A stretch of 64,000 bases of DNA, taken from assembly GCA_029215795.1 (NCBI GenBank), contig JARDYH010000003.1, positions 263,967,562-264,031,561 on the forward strand, in the 5' to 3' direction. The position numbers and the translations under genes are program-made. The notes under the pieces were generated by a model that did not search any database, had not been told where the DNA came from, and was given only the letters and a program-made list of their open reading frames with translations. The first letter of the stretch is position 1, and each line of letters starts with the position of its first letter. Origin of the DNA: Anniella stebbinsi. Its lineage: Eukaryota; Chordata; Lepidosauria; Squamata; Anniellidae. Below, piece by piece: positions 58,163 to 64,000 of this stretch.

Positions 58163-58353
58163 GGCTGGTGACTCTGATGCCAGTGTGGTGGTGAATCCAT
58201 TGTGGGTTTCAGTCATAACCAGTCATAACTCTAAAGGAGCTATCCAAGGTGCATCATGCTTTGGATGGCTCCTGTAGAGGTCTGATTGGTTCTAACTGAA
58301 ACCCGGAGCAGATTCACTGCCCCATTGACATCAGAGCCACCGGCCTCCACTGG
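58163..58353. mobile_element. family P MITE, near complete
   Basis: CAGGCTGGTGACTCTGATGC at the left and CATCAGAGCCACCGGCCTCC at the right. Middle arms CTCTAAAGGAGCTATCCAAG and TGGATGGCTCCTGTAGAG. Confidence 0.82.
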
Positions 58354-58659
58354 ATCCGTTTAGTCCAGCATCTAGGAGATGAAGGCAATCACCTTCCTGT
58401 GCTACCGGTCCCTAGTAACTAGTATTCAGTGACATAATGCCTCCGAATAGTTGAGACAAGCCTGCTTTGGCACCCTGACACAAAATGCTGCGAAGCAGCC
58501 AAATTCTCCAAGCAACTTGAGAAATTTCATGTGATCCCAGCTCAGAAGTTGAGCAAGTGCCCATTCCCATGGGGGTGGGGGAAGAAATGACCTTAGCTGC
58601 ATGTATTGAACACAATATGTGAAATTTGTTTAGCATAACAGCAAATGAAGTAGCTCCGC
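58354..58659. other. intron 2 stretch, nothing recognised
   Basis: Unique-looking, no feature named. Confidence 0.35.
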
Positions 58660-58960
58660 AACCCTTTGACCGTATTAGTGAGAGCATTAATGCCATTGGG
58701 GGATGTTCCTTACTGGAGCAAAGTAATCGCGAACAAGCTGTTCCGTGTGATTAAAAAAATATTAATTTTTAGATCTCTGCATTCTGGATGGATGCTCTCC
58801 AGTTTCTGAAACTTTTTAATGGCAGCCTATCGAACTGTTATTAATAATTAACAGCTCATTTATCATGCATGATTCTGATTATTTGGTTCCGCCTTGCCGA
58901 GGGGTTGACCTTTAATGTCTTTTGTGCGCAACTGGATTGTGATTTTAAAAGAAGAAAAGA
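58660..58960. promoter_or_regulatory. candidate conserved noncoding element
   Basis: Repeat-free, AT-rich, with TTATTAATAATTAACAGCTC (homeodomain-like), TTTATCATGCATGATTCTG and GACCTTTAATGTC. The strongest of the candidates on composition. Conservation untested. Confidence 0.35.
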
Positions 58961-59370
58961 AGGGAAAAGAAGGTAGGAAAGTATTTGCACTTCATTCCTT
59001 TCAGGCATTCCTGTGCAGTTCTAATTGTTTTGGGTTCTGTCATGAAATACCAACATTGACTTTAAAAAATTAGCTCTGTCAATGACTCCAGTGAACGTTA
59101 CCAGCATGCTAGGCTCAGGTATCTGCTGCTTTCAAAGGTCAGCGTGTGTATTTACTGGTAGATTCAGAAATGCCCAATTGTAAAGAGGAGATTACGGCAC
59201 TTTTGGACATTAAACAGTGCGCTACGATGAGCAGGCTAAATTGAAGGTGGTGTTTGGGTTGAGGATTTTGCTCTTTGATGAAAAACCTGGCAGAGCTTGG
59301 CCTATCGTCCTTTCTAAAATGGAAGAAGGCCAGGATTGTGATTGTTCTACGCTATATCCGATCTCTTCCC
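58961..59370. other. intron 2 stretch, nothing recognised
   Basis: Repeat-poor, no exon. Confidence 0.35.
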
Positions 59371-59500
59371 AGGGCCAGATCTACACCAAGCAGGATATGA
59401 CACTTTGAATACAGTTTGAAAACTGCATATGGAGTGTGTCCTGAGCCCCAGCACTTGCCACTACTAGTATAAACCATTTTAAAGAAGTACTGTAGGTCCT
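59371..59500. repeat. palindromic MITE relic
   Basis: GGCCAGATCTACACCAAGCA at the left and text shared with 30895-31034 (TTGAAAACTGCATATGGAGT). The right end has decayed. Confidence 0.6.
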
Positions 59501-59582
59501 GCCCAGATCTTCTGTTCTCTCCGACAATGTCTTTGAAAGGAGATTCTTGGGAACCACAGTTTTGGAAGGCCAAACTGGGACA

Positions 59583-59680
59583 CATCCAGAGGAGGGCTTC
59601 CCACAGGCACCTGCTTGGCCACTGAGCAAACAGCCTGCTTTATTAGGTAGGCCTCTGGTCTGACCAAGCAGGACTCTTCT
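59583..59680 (+). repeat. CR1 3' end fragment
   Basis: GGGCTTCCCACAGGCACCTG, then GGTCTGACCAAGCAGGACTC, is the CR1 tail. Confidence 0.65.
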
Positions 59681-61490
59681 TAGGTGTTTTCCTTGCAAAT
59701 GTCTTGGTGTTCTCATGTACATGGGAATGGCCTCACCAAATCTGGTTTCCCACAGAGATGAAACCAGTCTCTCTCCACGTAGTGTGGGAGTTCACTGCAG
59801 AATTACGATGTCAACATCCGTTATTTGAAAACCACAGGCATACCAATGTACCCCGGTCTTAAGCAGCTTATGTATTTAAGAGTGCAAGGCTTCAATAATA
59901 TTTTTTTAAAAAATCAGTGCAGCTTCCCTGGAAAGATACTCAGCAATCTCGCTTTGGTGTCTTCGATGAAATTGGCACCCCTGACCTGCAACTTTTTTAG
60001 AAATGATGGTGAGGTTTTGTTCAGTAAAAACACGCACCATCCATTCTGAAGCAGAACCGTGTCCAAATAGCTCCGCCCCTTTCCCTCATTTAGCTTTTGC
60101 CTGCCTGGAAGGGAAAAAGGGTGAAGAATAGGTCACTGCAGGGATGCTCAAGGATTTAGTTCTGCCTGCATTTTTAAGTGAACCGATCTGATTCGCTGTT
60201 CCCAGACAAATATGCAGATGGGAAGGCACCTATTCCTACGTTATTTCACTTCTACACATTCCGTGATACAAGTTCTTTGCTCAAAATAGGGACCAAAATG
60301 CATATTTTAGGTTAAAATGCATTAAAAACTTGTAATTTGGGGTAAATCTGTGTTTTGCAAAAAATACGTTGAAGATCTTATAAGTATAATGAAAAATCAG
60401 GAATTTGTTGGTCAGGTCTTTTTGACTGCCTTCCCTTTGACCGATTCTCTTGAAACCCACTCCATTGAAAAGCTCTTGACTTGCAGATGCCACAAATGAC
60501 AATGGTTTTCACAATTATTCAAAGTCCAGGAATTTAGTTATGCCCATAAAGCTTTTTAAAAAAAGAATTAGGCTATCTTCTATAACATTGTACTATAAAC
60601 TTGTATTTTAATACCAAAAATACCAAAAAGTTTTATACCAAAAATGTCAAGTATGATTAAACAAACACAATTGCAAATTGGAGCAAAATGAAATATGCAC
60701 CCAAAAAGTCTCCATACACCTTTATAAACACTGATGCAGTCCAAAGTACAATGTAGCATATGGCCTGTAATGTTACATGTAGGGATTAAGCGACACCTAC
60801 AGTTCAAAGTAACCCAGTCAACTTTTAGTTGTTGCTCAGAAGGGAAGTCTCCAGCTGTTAAATTTAACAAAATAACATTTAAAAGTCTCTGTACATCTTC
60901 AGTTAAGTTAAACCTTTTGTTAGAGGTGATTTTTCATCATGAACTATGTTTGTGGGGAACCAACTGGTTGCGTGAATTTTTGTGTGCTTAACCTTTTTTG
61001 GGGGGTGGGTTGTTGTGGAAACAGGATGGACTTACGCATAAACACTTGTGAAACTGAGAAGGAGTGGAATTGGATGGATTGGTTCATCCCAAATTGGTTG
61101 TAGATGCTGAATCCGTCTTTTTGGGTGGGTGGGAGAGATTGCAAACACGGGACAGTTTTTAGCTGTATATTATTGATAGCCTTGCCAATAATATTCAAGG
61201 GCTGGTCACCATAGCCCTCTGAGTGACTAGTCCTTTTGCTCGGAAAAGTCAGGGATGGGGGAACTTTCTACGAAGGCTGGGGAGTGATAGAGATGGATTG
61301 AAAATCTCATTCTGAGTTGGGACAAGCTCAAATATGGCTGGACCCAACTTGAATCCAGGCTACTCAAGTATGGAGAGGTCATATGAGTAGCTTCCCTCCC
61401 CAGCCTGAGTTCACACCATCCCTCTTGCTGCTTTTCTCCACTTTTCATAGCTACCTGGTAATCTTAAGGTTAAGTTCATGCTGGTGTTCA
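59681..61490. other. AT-rich intron 2 stretch
   Basis: 60290-60380 has repeated AAAATGCAT text as seen in hAT-like elements at 43073 and 24413, but no ends. The rest is unique. Confidence 0.4.
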
Positions 61491-62231
61491 CACTGGAGGC
61501 TGGGCTGTGTGTGTCCTATGTCAGTGAGGCAGTGGCTGAATTTGGATGACATATTAGGCAACGGAGGAGGGGGGGAACAATCGTCAGTTGTGTTGCTTAT
61601 TGTGTCGTGTGGGGAGTAACACACCATGCACACACAACTGACAGTACGGTAATCAGGCAATTTAAACAACGTAGGGAAACAACGGGCTTGCACATTGTTT
61701 AGCCCGAAGCCCCGTTGTTTAAAGTGTTGTCCGAATTGAGCCCCCCCCCACGTCTCCGTGGACTATTCCGTTTGGGGATATAGTTCTGCCGGCCAGAGCA
61801 GCCAAAAACCCCTGGCTGCTCTATACAGCTGGCAGAACTCATGGTGCATGCTGGGATACAGCTGGGGGACTGAGGGAAGGGGAGGGAGGAGATGCTACAA
61901 CCAAAATGGCCACCGTCCGTTCTTAGCAACCGGTACGTTTGCCGGTGCTGAGCAGTGCCGGCTGCAGCATGTCGTTTGGGGAGCACCGCCTGCTTAACAC
62001 ACAGTCAGTAAGCTATTTCCCCCTCCGTTGCCTAATATGTCGTCCGAATTCAGCCAGTGAATCCACTCTGAGTTTCAGTCAGAACTTTAAAGGAATTATC
62101 CAAGGTTCTGAAACCTACCGCCCAATGGGTGCAGGACCTTGGATTGCTCCTTTAAAGTTCTGACTGGTTTTGACTGAAACCCAGAGTGGATTCACTGTCC
62201 CACTGACGTAGGAGCCACCAGTCTCTACTGC
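61491..62231. mobile_element. family P MITE split by Harbinger-like MITE
   Basis: The left arm CACTGGAGGCTGG, then TCCTATGTCAGTGAGGCAGT, lies before the insertion, and GAATCCACTCTGAGTTTCAG after it. Right end GTAGGAGCCACCAGTCTCTA. Removing 61534-62055 plus one AGT restores the family order. Confidence 0.85.
61534..62055. mobile_element. PIF/Harbinger-like MITE, 522 bp
   Basis: Ends GGCTGAATTTGGATGACATA and the inverse TATGTCGTCCGAATTCAGCC. The match extends about 35 bp through TTAGGCAACGGAGG. The 3-bp duplication AGT lies at 61531-61533 and 62056-62058. Same family as 6804-7347. Confidence 0.92.
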
Positions 62232-63159
62232 AATGGATAAACACCACACCCTGGGTATTGCAGCTCTTTCACGAAGTCTGGCTTTAAATGGCTGCTGGCC
62301 CTTAAAAGGCTTGGAAAGCATGCACACACTGGGAGAGAGAATCCTGGGCAGAGCTGCCATAATGCACCACACCATTTTGGTATTACAGAAGCAACGCAGG
62401 TTACTCCCCATCTTCTGCTTCTTAGCAGGAGAGTGGCAGATTGCATCTTTAAATTAACATTGAGTTTTAAAGCCATGGCAACCGGTGCATGTTCTGTATC
62501 TGTCATTTTCAAACTTTCTACCTTCAAGGAACCATTGGAGGATGGGGTTGCACACTTACCCCGATGCAGCAGATTGGGAGTTGACAATGGTGGCTAATTA
62601 GCTAGCTCTGTCCTATTTGCCAACTAGACTTCTGCTCAAAGGGCTCCTTGGAATTCTCCACTCTGTACATGGGCAGAGGGATTGGTGGTGGTGGTGGTGG
62701 GCATTCATGTTCAAGTCAGCTCCCAATTAGGCTACTGTCATGCACTCAGTGGTGCGCACTCAGCGCAGTGGTAGACACATCTGCTTTGCCTCGGGTTTTA
62801 TGGACACTGCTCATATGGCCCGCTTGGCAGCTGCCTGCCCTGGCTTTGGCCCTTTTCCCCGCTGCATTAATGCCGGCCGCCATTAATGCAGCAGGAGAAA
62901 TCTTCACTTTCCAGAGGCTCCAGAAAGTGCACTTCCCCCCTGCACCGATACCCTTGCGTTAATGGGCCTTTAAGACCCCCCCCCCCCAGTGCAGGAGGGG
63001 GAGCGCACTTTCTGGGTGAGATTGCCCATCCCTACCTAGAACACATGGACCACTCTCCTGTAGCTATGCATTGGTTGTTGTGGACAAGTGTTCTTTCAGG
63101 AATCATTTATTTACGGCTCAATATCTAAAGGAGATTCCTGAGTAGTGGACAGCAAAGAA
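62232..63159. other. intron 2 stretch with a possible hAT-like end
   Basis: 63007-63035 reads CTTTCTGGGTGAGATTGCCC then ATCCCTA, a typical right end, but no left partner is seen. GGTGGT repeats lie at 62683-62701. No gene. Confidence 0.4.
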
Positions 63160-64000
63160 AAAATCAACAATTATTAAATAATAGTTATGCATTTTTATTT
63201 AATAATTATTTAAATATTTTAAACCAAGTTATACCAATAAAGCTGTGGCTGGTCATTTAGGAAAAAGTTTGTTTAAATGAAAATGTCTTTATGTACTGGC
63301 AGGGAATTTCACAGAGAGGGATCAAGGATACTAGAAGCTCTACTCCGAGTGGACTTCAGACGGATTTCATGTCCATGCAGAAATAATCAGAGCACCTTAT
63401 GATCTCAGAGACTGAACAGGCTGGTAAATGAGAAGGTGCCCTTTCTAATATCCTGGTCTTTAGGGCTTTATATGCCGGTAGCAAAACCTCAAACCTGTCT
63501 GGTAGCAAACAGGCAACCAGTACAAAGGTGTACCATGTTGACTAGGAGCTTCCCCCGACAATATCGGAGGTGCTACACTCTGCACTAGCTGCAGCTTCCA
63601 GACCATCTTTAAGGATACATAAGAACATAAGAAGAACCATGCTGGATCAGTCCAAGGGTCTACCTAGTCCAGTGTTCTCTTCACCCAGTGACCAACCAAC
63701 TGCCCAAGGGAAACTCCCAAGCAGGCCAGGAGTGCAACAGCACTCTCCTGCCCATGTTCCCCAACAACTGGTGGCCATAGGCATACTGCCTCTGACACCG
63801 ATAGTAGTATATAGCCATCAGTAGTAGATCCCGTTGATAACTTCTCTTCCAAGATCAAGATGCAGTAACCCAGTCTTGAGGTTACTAGCATCTGCAGCAC
63901 TTTTCATTGAGGAGTCCCTGATGGATTTCCAAGCAGCCTCCAGGGCTTTCGGGAAAACTTCTCCATGGCTGGACACTCTTCATCCATTGCACCTTCTAGC
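63160..64000 (-). mobile_element. L2-type LINE relic split by CR1
   Basis: Reversed LINE text AGGGAATTTCACAGAGAGGG, GGGCTTTATATGCCGGTAGC and ACTAGCTGCAGCTTCCAGAC, resuming after the CR1 at GATGCAGTAACCCAGTCTTG. It may extend beyond the window. Confidence 0.7.
63618..63850 (-). mobile_element. CR1 LINE 3' end inserted in L2
   Basis: ACATAAGAACATAAGAAGAAC, then CATGCTGGATCAGTCCAAGG, then further CR1 tail to about 63850, with L2 text on both sides. Confidence 0.85.

Noticed and set aside
61505..61545. GTGTGTCCTATGTCAGTGAGGC as a possible CCDC85A exon 3 start
   Set aside because: Only a few residues look alike, the frame soon diverges, and the text belongs to a family P MITE arm.

Overview
This window is vertebrate nuclear DNA, most likely from a squamate reptile (lizard or snake). 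It holds no bacterial or phage gene structure. It carries a CpG-rich vertebrate promoter with GT-AG introns. Between the exons it is packed with CR1 and L2-type LINEs, a tRNA-derived SINE of the Sauria type, and many hAT-like and PIF/Harbinger-like miniature elements (MITEs). The species cannot be named from the sequence alone.

Only one host gene is supported: the 5' half of CCDC85A on the + strand. A CpG island (about 2350-4650) surrounds exon 1 (coding 4339-4602, 88 codons). Intron 1 is 7.6 kb. Exon 2 (12171-13107) encodes the rest of the coiled coil and a long Ser-Pro-Glu-His (SPEH) repeat tail, and ends in phase 1 at a GT donor. From 13108 to the end of the window (51 kb) I see no further exon, so this is taken as the start of a very large intron 2. 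The C-terminal exons should lie beyond base 64000.

The rest is mostly transposon archaeology. 1-2300: upstream DNA with a CR1 fragment and a palindromic MITE. 4.6-12.2 kb: intron 1 with a Harbinger MITE, a Sauria-type SINE and nested hAT MITEs. 13-23 kb: a 27-bp minisatellite, large hairpins, a probable solo LTR, and a stack of four elements nested in one another. 24-34 kb: a SINE split by a hAT element, a MITE split by an L2, and a broken L2-type LINE with reverse transcriptase remnants. 34-46 kb: further nested MITEs, a 919-bp insertion with 10-bp direct repeats, and a GC-rich 1.07-kb hAT-like element. 46-54 kb: four foldback hAT elements of exactly 320 bp each and a second GC-rich element. 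54-64 kb: CR1/L2 relics, a Harbinger MITE inside another MITE, and unique AT-rich DNA that may include conserved noncoding elements.

The most notable features are (i) two copies of a CpG-dense, multiply palindromic hAT-like element, each with a perfect 8-bp target duplication and several splice-donor-like strings; (ii) the cluster of 320-bp foldback elements; and (iii) nested insertions in which other copies in the same window act as empty sites and prove the target duplications. No active system and no intact mobile-element ORF was found.
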